DNA of 64,000 nucleotides, from positions 23,221-87,220 of the forward strand of contig NZ_JACSWC010000387.1 in NCBI RefSeq assembly GCF_016888165.1, written 5' to 3'. The notes below the pieces were generated by a model. The model was given only the letters and a program-made list of their open reading frames with translations. It was not told where the DNA came from and ran no database searches. Positions 54,834-64,000 of this stretch are shown in pieces. This DNA is from Halomicronema sp. CCY15110 (lineage in GTDB: Bacteria > Cyanobacteriota > Cyanobacteriia > Phormidesmidales > Phormidesmidaceae). Position 1 is the first letter of the stretch. Every line of letters begins with the position of its first letter. Both the position numbers and the translations under genes were made by a program.

Positions 54834-56906
54834 ATGCCTAATCCCGATTCTGTTGTCGAGCAACTGCTGCAAGCAATTCCTCAGCTACGATCGCAGCTAT
54901 TTTTCAAGACCTCCCTGACGGCCCTGTCCCATGCGATGGAGGATCAAGTGCTCGCCGGGATGGAACAGCCGTTAGTGATTGCCAGTTTTCAGCAGGAACG
55001 GTTTTACCGTCAGGAAGCCAGCCGTTACCAACGCATCGCCGACATTAGCGATCAGGTCTATGTTTTTTCGGCGGCTGGTACCAGTTTTGATGATGCCGTT
55101 GATCACCATGCCACCATTACCTTTGACCCTGGCGACGCGCTGAGCCAAGAATGGCATTTGGTAGTGATTGGCGCGAACTATAGCGCCTGTTTGATCTGCC
55201 GTGAGCGCAATCTGGTGCCGGATCCAGCGCCTGCCACGACGCCCCCCGGAGCCCCAGCCTTAGACCAAACGCGCCGCTTTGAAGGCGTCTGGACCCAGGA
55301 AGGTGGTATTTGCCATCACGCGGCCAATTTACTGCTGGATCGAATTGCGGGGTATGACGCAAAGTTGATTCCCAAGATTCAGGCGGCCAAGGCCCGCTAT
55401 CGCCTCACCGAGACTCCGGCAACAGCGGTACAAATCGGCAGCGCTAGCGTGGATCCCTTTACCCAGCGGTTGGTGACTTATCTGCAAGCGGGTCAATATA
55501 AGTTACTCAAGGCCTATCGGGCGATCGCGGTCAAAGAGCGCCGTGAGCGGTTGGTGAACTCCATCACCTCAGCCATTCGGCGATCGCTAGATCCCGAGGA
55601 GTTGTTTCAGATCACCGTACAAGAACTCGGGCCAGCCCTAGACATTTGCCGCTGTATTATCTATCGCTGTCATACCGAGCGACCCGACATCGAAATCCAC
55701 CACGAATTTCGTCAGCCCCAAATGCCCTCCTTGCTGAACGTCGAGTGGCCGATCGCCGATAATCCCCTGCTAGAGCGCATTCAGACCGAACACGAAATGC
55801 TCGTGATTCCTGATACCCACGATCCGCCGCGATCGCTGTCAACCGCTTTAGATGCCGTCAACTACCTAGTCGAAGAGTGGCAGATTCGGTCTTGGGCGTT
55901 AGTGCCTTTGGTTTATCAACAAAGACTGCTGGGCATGATTGAGCTGCATCACTGCCAGAGCCAGCCCTATCAATGGAGTGAAGATGACTTAGCTTTGGTC
56001 GAAGCCGTCGCCGCACAACTGAGCGTCGCGATCATTCAGGCCGACGCTTACGCGCACTTGCAAGACCTCAACCAGCAGCTCGAAGCGTTAGAACGCACCC
56101 GCAGCAACCTGATTGCCATTACCGGGCACGAACTGCGGACGCCGCTATCGACTATTCAAGTGTGTTTGGAAAGTTTAGCCACCGAGCCCGACATGCCCGA
56201 TAAGTTGCGCAACACGATGTTGACCTCAGCTTTGGATGATGCTGAACGAATGCGCAAACTGGTACAAGACTTCCTCACCCTCTCGCGGTTAGAAAGCGGT
56301 CGCATTGAATGGAATTTCGAAGCGCTATCCCTGATGGAGTGCATCGACTTAGCCCTCAGCAGTGTGCAAGCCCGGCAAGGCAGCCACTATCCAGAAATCG
56401 CCATTAATGTCGAGCTGCCACCGAAACTTCCCATGGTCAGAGCCGATGGGGAATGGGTCGTTGAGGTGATCGTAAAACTCATGGACAATGCCTGCAAGTT
56501 TACCGACCCCGGTGACAGCATTACCGTCTCGGCCCAACGGGTGGAGGAAAACATGGTGCAAGTCACCATTGCCGATTCGGGGCGAGGCATTGAGCCCTAT
56601 CGACTAGAGGCCGTGTTCGATCGGTTTTATCAAGAAGAAGGGGCACTGCGGCGCACCACGGGCGGTACTGGCCTCGGTTTAGCCATGTGTCGCCAAATTG
56701 TGGAGGGACTCGGAGGGCGCATCTGGGCGACTTCTCAAGGCAAGTCCGAGGGGAGTCAATTTCACTTTACGTTGCCGATCGCCGAAGGTCGCGCGGCTCT
56801 ACATGTCCGCCATGAACGGGGCAGCCTTATTCTCGAAGATGACGTGGATGAAGCGGACTTATCGCTCAGTGAGCTAGAACGGCGCAATCCTTACATCCTG
56901 GAGTGA
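54834..56906 (+). CDS. DICT-GAF sensor histidine kinase
   Basis: A 690-residue soluble hybrid sensor. In order: an N-terminal DICT domain (about 15-150, LFFKTSLTALSHAMEDQVLA and QVYVFSAAG), a GAF domain (about 245-405), a HisKA helix pair with phosphoacceptor H432 in GHELRTPLST, and an HATPase_c domain (about 530-655) with DNACKFTDP, DSGRGIEP and TGLGLAMC boxes. DICT domains are found with light- or cell-state-sensing proteins in cyanobacteria. The response regulator is not adjacent. There is no membrane segment. The GAF domain lacks an obvious chromophore Cys in the usual place, so light sensing is not supported. Confidence 0.92.
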   Translation: MPNPDSVVEQLLQAIPQLRSQLFFKTSLTALSHAMEDQVLAGMEQPLVIASFQQERFYRQEASRYQRIADISDQVYVFSAAGTSFDDAVDHHATITFDPGDALSQEWHLVVIGANYSACLICRERNLVPDPAPATTPPGAPALDQTRRFEGVWTQEGGICHHAANLLLDRIAGYDAKLIPKIQAAKARYRLTETPATAVQIGSASVDPFTQRLVTYLQAGQYKLLKAYRAIAVKERRERLVNSITSAIRRSLDPEELFQITVQELGPALDICRCIIYRCHTERPDIEIHHEFRQPQMPSLLNVEWPIADNPLLERIQTEHEMLVIPDTHDPPRSLSTALDAVNYLVEEWQIRSWALVPLVYQQRLLGMIELHHCQSQPYQWSEDDLALVEAVAAQLSVAIIQADAYAHLQDLNQQLEALERTRSNLIAITGHELRTPLSTIQVCLESLATEPDMPDKLRNTMLTSALDDAERMRKLVQDFLTLSRLESGRIEWNFEALSLMECIDLALSSVQARQGSHYPEIAINVELPPKLPMVRADGEWVVEVIVKLMDNACKFTDPGDSITVSAQRVEENMVQVTIADSGRGIEPYRLEAVFDRFYQEEGALRRTTGGTGLGLAMCRQIVEGLGGRIWATSQGKSEGSQFHFTLPIAEGRAALHVRHERGSLILEDDVDEADLSLSELERRNPYILE

Positions 56907-57101
56907 CCTCTTGGCGTGACTTTTGGGGCCGTTGGTCGTGATGCGGGCGAAGGCATCATGGCGGCGATCGCCCAAAAAATTGCGATACCCTTCACCCCGG
57001 CGAGAGCAACTCTGAAGAACTGTTACTTTTCCTCAATAACTCGATAAACGCGACCTGGGCCGGTGATACGATGCGTCAAAACGGTTGCGAGAAAACGTTT
57101 T

Positions 57102-57530
57102 ATGGCAGAAACTCTGACTGGACAAACTCCTAAATTTGGCGGCAGCACCGGCGGTCTTTTGACCGCAGCAGCAGTCGAAGAAAAATACGCGATTACTTGG
57201 ACGAGCTCGAAAGAGCAAGTCTTTGAAATGCCTACGGGTGGTTCCGCCATCATGAATGAAGGCGAGAATCTCCTGTATTTGGCGCGGAAAGAGCAGTGCC
57301 TAGCACTAGGCGCTCAGCTTCGCACCAAATTCAAGCCCCGCATCCAAGATTACAAAATCTATCGGATTTACCCCAGCGGCGAAACTCAGTATCTGCATCC
57401 GGCAGATGGTGTGTTCCCCGAAAAGGTGAATGAAGGGCGCGAATCGGTGAACCGCAACGATCGCAGTATCGGTAAGAATCCGAATCCGGCAACTATTAAA
57501 TTTAGTGGCAAGGAGCCTTTCGAGGTTTAA
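57102..57530 (+). CDS. psaD: Photosystem I subunit II
   Basis: PsaD docks ferredoxin on the stromal side of photosystem I and stabilises PsaC. The 142-residue protein begins [20 protein letters not shown] and shows the family segments [39 protein letters not shown] and VNRNDRSIG. The ATG at 57102 is the family start; the frame extends 13 codons upstream without support. It is followed by trpE, an arrangement I know from Synechocystis and other cyanobacteria. Confidence 0.97.
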   Translation: MAETLTGQTPKFGGSTGGLLTAAAVEEKYAITWTSSKEQVFEMPTGGSAIMNEGENLLYLARKEQCLALGAQLRTKFKPRIQDYKIYRIYPSGETQYLHPADGVFPEKVNEGRESVNRNDRSIGKNPNPATIKFSGKEPFEV

Positions 57531-57678
57531 TCCTGGGTCGTTTTCGGCTTCATAAATCAATCCGACTGAACGGGGTGTAGCATTGCTGTACCCCGTTTTG
57601 TTATCGACATTGTCGCGATCGCTGACCGCGCTCACCGCATGACGGCAACGCTTTCTCTAATTGCTTATCGCCCCTCCC

Positions 57679-59226
57679 ATGGTTTCACCTTCCTTCGAGC
57701 AGTTCCAAAACTTAGCGACCCAAGGTAACTTTATTCCGGTTTATCAAGAGCTAGCAGCGGATTTGGATACCCCAGTCTCGGCGTGGCACAAGGTCTGCGC
57801 CACGGCTCCTTACAGTTTTTTGCTGGAATCCGTCGAAGGCGGAGAAACCTTGGGGCGCTATAGCCTATTGGGGTGCGACCCGCTGTGGGTCTTGGAAACC
57901 CGTGGTGAGACGACGACGCAAACCTTTCGCGACGGCACCGCAAAAACCTACAGTGGCGATCCGTTTACGATCTTGCCGCAGTGTTTGGCACCGTATCAGC
58001 CCGTGAACCTGCCGGAGTTGCCACCGGGCATTGGGGGACTATTTGGCTTTTGGGGCTATGAGTTGATCCAGTGGATTGAGCCCACGGTCCCCGTTTACGA
58101 TCGCACTGCAACCGACTTGCCCGATGGCCTCTGGATGCAGGTAGATAGCCTGCTGATTTTTGACCAGGTCAAGCGCAAAATGTGGGTAGTGGCCTATGCC
58201 GATTTGCGGCAGCCGGGTCGCGATTTGGCCGCCGCATACCAGGCAGCGTGCGATCGCATTCAAACCCTGGTGCAAAAACTGACAGCGCCCCTCCAGGGAT
58301 TGGCTCCCCTCACCCAATGGCAGCCGCCCGGCGCTCACCCCCAAGCAGCCCCACTGGACTATCAAAGTAATCGCACCCAGGCCGAATTTTGTGACGCGGT
58401 GGCTACCGCGCAGGACTACATCCGAGCGGGCGATATTTTTCAGGTGGTCATTTCGCAGCGCCTCTCGACTACCTATGCGGGTAATCCCTTTGATCTGTAT
58501 CGCTCGCTGCGGCTGGTCAATCCTTCGCCCTACATGGCCTATTTCCACTTTAAGGACTGGCAGCTGATCGGTTCTAGTCCCGAAGTGATGGTCAAAGCGG
58601 AAAATGATCCGCGATCACCGGGGGACAAAATCGCCACCGTGCGGCCAATCGCGGGTACCCGCCCACGGGGACAAACGGTGGCAGCCGATGCCGACTATGC
58701 CGCCGATTTATTAGCCGATCCGAAAGAGATTGCTGAACACGTCATGCTGGTGGATCTGGGGCGCAACGACCTCGGTCGCGTCTGCACCAGCGGCACCGTC
58801 AAAGTGGATGAATTGATGGTGATCGAGCGCTACTCCCATGTCATGCATATTGTCAGTAATGTCATCGGTCAGCTTGCCCCTGACAAAACCGCCTGGGACT
58901 TGCTCAAGGCTTGCTTCCCGGCGGGTACCGTCAGCGGTGCGCCCAAAATTCGCGCCATGCAGATTATTCACGAGCTCGAACCCGATCATCGCGGCCCCTA
59001 CTCCGGCGTTTATGGCTACTACGACTTTGAGGGGCAGCTCAATACGGCTATCACCATTCGCACCATGGTCGTAGAACCGGAAGCCCCTGGACGGCATCGG
59101 GTCAGTGTGCAAGCTGGAGCTGGGTTAGTCGCTGACTCCGTGCCCGCGTCTGAGTTTCAGGAAACCTTGAACAAATCCCAGGGGATGCTGACTGCAATTC
59201 GCAGCTTACGGGGCAGCGAGGACTGA
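57679..59226 (+). CDS. trpE: Anthranilate synthase component I
   Basis: TrpE converts chorismate and ammonia to anthranilate in the first tryptophan step. The 515-residue protein has a regulatory segment, PYSFLLESVEGGETLGRYSL, whose LLES element binds tryptophan in feedback inhibition, and the catalytic C-terminal domain with DLGRNDLGRVCTSGT and CFPAGTVSGAPKIRAM. The ATG at 57679 matches the family; a TTG six codons upstream is less likely. It lies 148 bases downstream of psaD. The glutaminase subunit is at 39110-39718. Confidence 0.95.
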   Translation: MVSPSFEQFQNLATQGNFIPVYQELAADLDTPVSAWHKVCATAPYSFLLESVEGGETLGRYSLLGCDPLWVLETRGETTTQTFRDGTAKTYSGDPFTILPQCLAPYQPVNLPELPPGIGGLFGFWGYELIQWIEPTVPVYDRTATDLPDGLWMQVDSLLIFDQVKRKMWVVAYADLRQPGRDLAAAYQAACDRIQTLVQKLTAPLQGLAPLTQWQPPGAHPQAAPLDYQSNRTQAEFCDAVATAQDYIRAGDIFQVVISQRLSTTYAGNPFDLYRSLRLVNPSPYMAYFHFKDWQLIGSSPEVMVKAENDPRSPGDKIATVRPIAGTRPRGQTVAADADYAADLLADPKEIAEHVMLVDLGRNDLGRVCTSGTVKVDELMVIERYSHVMHIVSNVIGQLAPDKTAWDLLKACFPAGTVSGAPKIRAMQIIHELEPDHRGPYSGVYGYYDFEGQLNTAITIRTMVVEPEAPGRHRVSVQAGAGLVADSVPASEFQETLNKSQGMLTAIRSLRGSED

Positions 59227-59723
59227 GGGGCTGGTTCGCCAATGTCTGGGAGAGATCGCTCCCGTAGGCTAATAGTCAGGCGGACGGATGCGGGTAAAGT
59301 TGACGCGGCCTTAATTATCGCTCGCGATCAACATACAAAAGCTTCAATATCAGCGGCCCCGCGAGCGTTTTAATTGTATAAAATACGACTATTGAGTAAT
59401 CAAGAGACTCGATATAGGGTTAGGTATTGGTATTCAATCCCCAAGTGAGAGTCGCGGGTTTCTCAGAGCCTGGGAAATCGGTAGGTTAGGTGGGTACACT
59501 GTTGATGTGCAGGATGATGATGCAACCAGGCACATTACGGACTTTAGTCAAAGTTCCGATCGCTTTCACAGGGTGTTCAAAGTTGTGTCTAATATCAAAG
59601 GCATTCATAGTACACCGCCATGATTGATGGTCTGAACGCTAGAGTACCGCTAGCGTTACTGCCTGTCAGCGACAGGTGCAAGCATCCCCGAAAAATGTTT
59701 TGATTGAACTCCGGCGGGAGAAC
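59227..59723. other. Intergenic region with hairpins before the FHA gene
   Basis: About 500 bases with no gene. It contains the AT-rich word TTGTATAAAATACGAC near 59377 (a possible -10) and two neighbouring hairpins in the last 90 bases, listed separately. The frame of the FHA gene extends a little upstream, to a GTG at 59676. Confidence 0.5.
59635..59676 (+). promoter_or_regulatory. Pair of short hairpins before the FHA gene
   Basis: AACGCTAG/CTAGCGTT (59635-59657, loop of seven) is followed by CCTGTC/GACAGG (59662-59676, loop of three). Both lie in the 90 bases before the FHA start, so they would be in the leader of its mRNA or form an operator pair. Function unknown. Confidence 0.5.
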
Positions 59724-60434
59724 ATGTTTGATCCCAAAGTATTGAGTGAATATGCCCTCTCTCATATGGATGTTTCTACGGAAAGCATTCAGACGCGTTT
59801 GAACTTATTTCAAACCTTCAAACGCTTATATGAGCAAAATCCGGCGTTACTCAACGAAATCCTGAATTTGGCTTCGGTGGATAAACAAATGCCGGTACAT
59901 CCGGGCAACTTTTCCTACGTGTTGGGGCTAGTGACGGACAAGCAAGCCCTGCTAATCACCAACGTTTCAGAAGATCGTTCGCAAATCTTTTTGCAACCGC
60001 ATCTGAATAACCAAATCTGGACCTTTGGGCGGGATCCTAATAAATCTTCCCTGCCCATTCGCGATCGCCGTTTATCGCGCTGCCACGCTGCGATTCGTTA
60101 CGACAGCACCTGCGGCTTCGTTTTATATGATCTGGAGAGCACCAACGGCACTTATGTGAATGGGGTGCGGATTCGGCAGAACCACACTTTGAAGGATGGT
60201 GACCTGATCCGCTTGGGCAGTATGAATTTTGGCTTTTTCACCGGGGCTGAATTTCGCCGGGTGGGTGAGCCCTCGCCCGAAGTGCTGCAGTTAATCAGTG
60301 AAGCAGCGGTGCCGCCCACCGCGCCGCTAGAAGATGAGGTGTCGGAGACCCCGACGCATTTACAAGAAACCTTGCCCCCGAATCTCGAGCAAACCTTGCA
60401 CTTTATGAATGGGCCAGGGTTTGTCCAGGATTAG
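59724..60434 (+). CDS. FHA domain protein
   Basis: A 236-residue protein with an alpha-helical N terminus (about 1-60) and a forkhead-associated domain (about 90-185) that binds phosphothreonine peptides. The FHA core wording is WTFGRDPNKSSLPI, RRLSRCHAAIRY (the conserved R...SRxH) and DLESTNGTYVNG. It would dock on a kinase-phosphorylated partner. The tail is acidic (LEDEVSETPTHLQETLPPN). I chose the ATG at 59724 with CGGGAG upstream; a GTG at 59676 is an alternative. Confidence 0.88.
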   Translation: MFDPKVLSEYALSHMDVSTESIQTRLNLFQTFKRLYEQNPALLNEILNLASVDKQMPVHPGNFSYVLGLVTDKQALLITNVSEDRSQIFLQPHLNNQIWTFGRDPNKSSLPIRDRRLSRCHAAIRYDSTCGFVLYDLESTNGTYVNGVRIRQNHTLKDGDLIRLGSMNFGFFTGAEFRRVGEPSPEVLQLISEAAVPPTAPLEDEVSETPTHLQETLPPNLEQTLHFMNGPGFVQD

Positions 60435-60470
60435 GTGACTCAGGGGATGAGCTCCGCCTCTGGTTGGGCG

Positions 60471-61079
60471 TTAGAGCGGCGGCGGCGGGTCGAAGGTCTC
60501 GACGATCGCTTGCAACTCCTGGGGAGAATGTACCTGATAGGCATGAATGCCCACCTCTTTGGCGGCCGCAACGTTACGGGCACCGTCATCAAAAAAGGCG
60601 GCTTGTGCGGGGGCGACCTTGAGCTGCGCTAAAACGTGCTGGAAGATCGCGGGATCGGGTTTCATGACGCCGATTTCGTGAGACAGAAAGACTTGCTCAA
60701 AGGGCGCGTAAAAATCATACCGATCGCGCAAGCGCTCATAGTGGGCCGGATTGGTATTTGAGAGCAGTGACAGGTGATAGCGCTGCTGGAGCCGACTCAA
60801 GATGTCATCACAGCCGGACATGGGAGCCTGTACAAACTCTAAGAACTCGTGCTGTACTTGCTCAGGAGAGGTTGTCAGCTCAAATTCTTGAATGAAATTT
60901 TGGGCAAAGGTATCGAAGTCGATGCGCCCCGATTCAAAGTCCACGGTGCTGCGGGCGTTAATCCACAGGTGATGGAGTTCATCAATGGGCACCGATCGCC
61001 CCAATAAGCCGCTGACGCGCTCGCTCCATTCCAACGCGACGAGTACGCCGCCCATGTCCGAAATAATGTGGGTAATCAT
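60471..61079 (-). CDS. HAD superfamily hydrolase
   Basis: A 202-residue HAD hydrolase of subfamily IA. Motif I reads SDMGGVLV, so the usual second Asp of DxD is Gly, as in the YihX-like group. Motif II is in LLSNTNP, motif III Lys in GVMKPDPAIF and motif IV in FFDDGARNV. YihX-type members are sugar-phosphate phosphatases, but the substrate is unknown here. The ATG at 61079 is clear. It converges on the FHA gene. Confidence 0.88.
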   Translation of the reverse strand: MITHIISDMGGVLVALEWSERVSGLLGRSVPIDELHHLWINARSTVDFESGRIDFDTFAQNFIQEFELTTSPEQVQHEFLEFVQAPMSGCDDILSRLQQRYHLSLLSNTNPAHYERLRDRYDFYAPFEQVFLSHEIGVMKPDPAIFQHVLAQLKVAPAQAAFFDDGARNVAAAKEVGIHAYQVHSPQELQAIVETFDPPPPL

Positions 61080-61242
61080 GCGATCGCCCCTCCTGTGCTG
61101 ATGTTGTGGGGTGTTTCGTCAAACTCCAGGTTACTGGCTATTGGGCGCTGAGGGGATGGACGGAGGGGACGCGCCCTTGCCAAGGGTGCGTCCCCGGAAC
61201 GCGCGCTAGCCAAGGCAACCCAAAATTCGTAATGATGGGGCC

Positions 61243-63663
61243 ATGGATACTCGACTCACCCCCATCATCGATTGGTTTTCGCGGCAGGGCTGGCAGCCGC
61301 TGCGCTTTCAGCAGCAGTCATGGGAGGCGTATTTGTCTGGTCAGAGCGGCCTGATTCAGGTGCCGACGGGGTCGGGCAAAACCTATGCGGCAGTGATGGG
61401 GCCGTTAGCGGAAATGTTGGCGACGCCGGGAAAGGGGCTGCAACTGCTCTACATCACGCCGTTGCGTGCCCTGTCACGGGATATTGAACAGTCCCTTTGC
61501 CGTCCGGTGGAGGACATGGGCTGGGCGGTGCAAATCGAGTCGCGCACGGGGGACACTAGCTCCCACAAAAAGTCGCGGCAGCTCAAAAAGATGCCCGAGG
61601 TGCTGATCACCACGCCGGAGTCGCTGTCGGTGATGCTGTCGTATAAAGACAGTTACAAGCGCTTCGCTGCTCTAAGATGCGTGGTGCTGGATGAATGGCA
61701 CGAACTCATGAGTTCCAAACGGGGCACCCAAACGGAGTTGGCCCTCTCTCGCTTGCGGGAACTGGTGCCCGATGTACGCACTTGGGCAGTGTCGGCCACC
61801 CTGGGCAATTTACCGGAAGCGGCGCAGACTGCCGTCGGGCTGGACACCGAGCCCGCCATTATTCAGGCCGATATTCCCCGCGAGACGGTGATTCAGAGCA
61901 TTTTGCCAGAGTCGGTAGATAGCTTTCCTTGGGCGGGGCATTTGGGGCTGCGGATGTTTGAGGCGTTGGTGGCGGCGCTGGAGATTGAGAAATCGACGCT
62001 GATTTTCACCAACACCCGCAACCAGGCGGAACGGTGGTTCCAGGCGTTGCAGTTTGCCCTGCCGGATCATGAGCACGAGATTGCCCTGCACCACGGATCG
62101 ATTGATAAGCAAGAGCGAGAAGCGATCGAGGCGGGGGTCAAAGCAGGGGACATCAAATGGGTGGTCTGTACCTCATCGCTGGATCTGGGGGTGGACTTTC
62201 AGCCGGTGGCGCGGGTGGTGCAGATTGGCAGTGCGAAGAATCTGGCGCGGTTATTGCAGCGGGCAGGGCGATCGGCCCACGTTCCCCAGGGCACGTCGGA
62301 GGTCTTCTTTTTGCCGACCAATGCGCTGGAGCTGTTGGAGATCTCGGCGTTTCGGCGGGGGCTGGCGGCGGGGGCGATCGAAACCCGGCGGCCCCGCGAT
62401 CGGCCCTACGATGTGCTGGTGCAGCATTTGGTGACACTGGCCTGTGGCGATGGCTTCAACCCGGCAACGACGCTGACGGCGATTCGGCAAACGGTGGCCT
62501 ATCAACACCTCACCGATGAAGAGTTTCAGTGGGTGCTGGAGTTTGTGGAAAAGGGGGGGAAGTGCCTGGGGGCGTATCCCCGCTATCAAAAGGTGGTGTG
62601 GGAGGGCGATCGCTATCGGGTCACCGATACCAAAATTACCCGGATGCACCGCATGGGGATTGGCACCATTACGGGCAACCAAGCGGTCAAGCTCATGTAT
62701 ACCAACCGTCGTCACATCGGCACGGTGGAGGAGAACTTTGTCTCGCGGCTGAAACCGGGGGATGTGTTTTTCTTCGCAGGGCGACAGCTGGAGTTCTTTC
62801 AAATGAAGGACATGGTGGTGTATGTGAAAAACACGCGCCGCCAATCGACGGTGACGCCTACCTGGGGCGGGGGACAGCTCGCCATCTCGGATACCCTGAG
62901 CACCCATCTGCGGCAGGAGGTGGAGTTCGTTCGCCAACCGGGGGACTGGAACCGGGAGATTCACTGTATTGCCCCAATTTTGGCAACCCAGGCGCGACTC
63001 TCCCACATTCCCACGGCGGCGGAGTTGCTGGTGGAATGCTGCCAAACGCGGGAAGGGCAGCATCTCTACGTGTTTCCGTTTGAGGGGCGGTTTGTCCATG
63101 AGGGGCTGGGCTTTTTGTGGGGCTATCGGTTTGCGCGGCAAAAGAGTGCGACGTTCACCATTTCGGTGAATGATTACGGCTTTGAGATTTTGGCCCCCAA
63201 GGGCTACCCCTTTCAGGAATTATTTTCCGACGAGTTTTTTAGTGGGGAAAATTTGGAAGCGGATGTGAAAGCGAGCTTGAACATTTCGGAGCTGACCCAG
63301 CGCAAGTTTCGCAGCGTGGCGCAGGTGGCGGGCCTGGTGTTTAAGGGCTATCCCGGTTCGCGCAAAACGTCGGCCCAGTTGCAGGTGAGTTCGTCGCTGC
63401 TGTATGAGGTATTCAGCAAGTATGAGCCGGACAATTTGTTACTCAAACAGGCGGAGCGAGAAGTGTTGGCCGAACAGTTGGAAACCCATCGCTTGGCCCA
63501 ACTCCTTGCCAAATTGAGCCAGCTCCAGGTGGTATGGCAGGAAACTTCGCGTCCGGCACCATTCGCGTTTCCGTTGCTGGTGGAGCGGTTGGGCACGCGG
63601 ATGACGAATGAGAGTCTACTGGAGCGGATTGAGCGGCTGAAGCAGCAGTGGGGGAGAAAGTAG
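61243..63663 (+). CDS. Ligase-associated Lhr-type DExH helicase
   Basis: An 806-residue superfamily 2 DNA helicase of the Lhr-like 'ligase-associated DNA damage response' type. Walker A is VPTGSGKT (about 40-47), the DExH box DEWH (about 150), motif III SATLG and motif VI LLQRAGRSAH, followed by a long C-terminal Lhr core (about 400-800). In many bacteria it neighbours an ATP- or NAD-dependent ligase, a beta-lactamase-fold exonuclease and a phosphoesterase; those are not visible in this window and may lie beyond the right edge. The ATG at 61243 is clear. Confidence 0.93.
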   Translation: MDTRLTPIIDWFSRQGWQPLRFQQQSWEAYLSGQSGLIQVPTGSGKTYAAVMGPLAEMLATPGKGLQLLYITPLRALSRDIEQSLCRPVEDMGWAVQIESRTGDTSSHKKSRQLKKMPEVLITTPESLSVMLSYKDSYKRFAALRCVVLDEWHELMSSKRGTQTELALSRLRELVPDVRTWAVSATLGNLPEAAQTAVGLDTEPAIIQADIPRETVIQSILPESVDSFPWAGHLGLRMFEALVAALEIEKSTLIFTNTRNQAERWFQALQFALPDHEHEIALHHGSIDKQEREAIEAGVKAGDIKWVVCTSSLDLGVDFQPVARVVQIGSAKNLARLLQRAGRSAHVPQGTSEVFFLPTNALELLEISAFRRGLAAGAIETRRPRDRPYDVLVQHLVTLACGDGFNPATTLTAIRQTVAYQHLTDEEFQWVLEFVEKGGKCLGAYPRYQKVVWEGDRYRVTDTKITRMHRMGIGTITGNQAVKLMYTNRRHIGTVEENFVSRLKPGDVFFFAGRQLEFFQMKDMVVYVKNTRRQSTVTPTWGGGQLAISDTLSTHLRQEVEFVRQPGDWNREIHCIAPILATQARLSHIPTAAELLVECCQTREGQHLYVFPFEGRFVHEGLGFLWGYRFARQKSATFTISVNDYGFEILAPKGYPFQELFSDEFFSGENLEADVKASLNISELTQRKFRSVAQVAGLVFKGYPGSRKTSAQLQVSSSLLYEVFSKYEPDNLLLKQAEREVLAEQLETHRLAQLLAKLSQLQVVWQETSRPAPFAFPLLVERLGTRMTNESLLERIERLKQQWGRK

Positions 63664-64000
63664 GGGGTGAGTGGGTGTGAGGGGGGGAAGGTGGGTGGGG
63701 TGGATGAAGTGGGTGAGGGGGGTGGTGTGGGTGAGGTTGGTGAGCGTGGGTGCGATGACAAGCCCCAGGAATTTCAGTTGGCGCTGCGGATGAGGGTTAG
63801 GTCAATATCAGGGGGTAAAGCCTTTCTCTCCTTGGGCTATTAAGGACATGCAGGGCCTAGTACTCAATGACATAAGTCGCGATACCGATCCGCCCTCATC
63901 CCCCAGCCCCTTCTCCCAGTTTTAGGCTACTAAGTACACACAAGTCATGTTGTAGTAGGATGCTGCCAGAAAACATGGGGTCATCGAGATGGAGAATCCT
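63664..64000. other. G-rich low-complexity and repeat DNA at the window end
   Basis: Directly after the helicase gene, 63664-63752 is very G-rich on the plus strand, with many GGGTG words and no exact unit. It could form G-quadruplexes. At 63893-63919 is a CCCTCATCCCCCAGCCCC repeat related to 21104-21130. An ATG at 63989 (GAG AAT CCT) may begin a gene beyond the edge, but twelve bases cannot support a call. Confidence 0.6.
63893..63919. repeat. Dispersed repeat CCCTCATCCCCCAGCCCC
   Basis: A 27-base match to the element at 21104-21130, with 24 of 27 identical. This copy lacks the folding arm. It supports the view that both are copies of one dispersed family. Confidence 0.8.

Noticed and set aside
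62251..63141. A 296-residue minus-strand frame inside the Lhr-type helicase
   Set aside because: It is an antisense shadow of a strongly recognised gene; the Pro/Arg/Gln-rich composition reflects codon bias on the other strand.

Overview
The window is a piece of a cyanobacterial chromosome. It carries photosystem II genes (psbB, psbT, psbM, psbV), a photosystem I gene (psaD), the chlorophyll cyclase acsF, a cyanobacterial-type gshA, and several small families known mainly from cyanobacteria (DUF3285, DUF1361, DUF3352, VKOR-thioredoxin fusion). The HIP1 octamer GCGATCGC and near copies occur throughout, the hallmark of many cyanobacterial genomes. GC content looks moderately high. Gene content and HIP1 density fit a Leptolyngbya/Nodosilinea-like lineage, but that placement is inference.

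Layout. 1-5.1 kb: 3' end of a Ski2-like RNA helicase, then acsF, gshA and trmL. 5.1-8.4 kb: a long leader that may hold a c-di-AMP riboswitch, a LysM-LysM-M23 envelope peptidase with a strong terminator, a Met tRNA and a CPXCG zinc-ribbon protein. 8.4-19.5 kb: mostly minus-strand housekeeping and stress genes (pirin, VKOR-Trx, STAS, DUF3352, lexA, ABC exporter, rsmI, argG), with a PfkB kinase and a small unknown on the plus strand. 19.7-29.6 kb: PmbA-like protein, isochorismatase, oligopeptide-type permease, apt, corA, small membrane proteins, an SRPBCC protein and a TM-helix-repeat channel. 29.7-37.4 kb: a PPK1-like protein with altered active-site residues, CIA30, an AlkA-type glycosylase, psbV, accD and a divergent squalene/phytoene synthase relative. 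37.5-45.4 kb: DUF3285-ybeY-dgkA-trpG, a CHAT protease-like protein, glgX, yccF, a copper-chaperone-like protein and nrdR. 45.6-48.4 kb: psbT-psbB facing fdx-psbM. 48.6-52.5 kb: an accessory stretch of cupin/pirin, ABM and OsmC genes ending in an SDR pseudogene broken by a MITE and a frameshift. 53-64 kb: amt with an NtcA-type box, a DICT-GAF histidine kinase, psaD-trpE, an FHA protein, a HAD hydrolase and an Lhr-type helicase.

How the genes relate. The photosystem genes sit in arrangements known from other cyanobacteria (psbB/psbT against fdx/psbM; psaD next to trpE; ybeY-dgkA-trpG). The accessory stretch at 48.6-51.4 kb looks like a small redox or quinone stress cluster, because the two-cupin and OsmC genes overlap by four bases.

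The most unusual items are: (1) the PPK1-like protein, in which the normally invariant ARFD and HAK/HTK elements read APLD and HTN; (2) an SDR gene carrying a 184-bp TA-flanked MITE whose exact removal restores the frame; (3) a second lesion in the same gene that forms a perfect 30-bp palindrome around a HIP1 site; and (4) a squalene/phytoene synthase-like protein that lacks the first Asp-rich motif. I found no CRISPR array, prophage or complete transposase gene.
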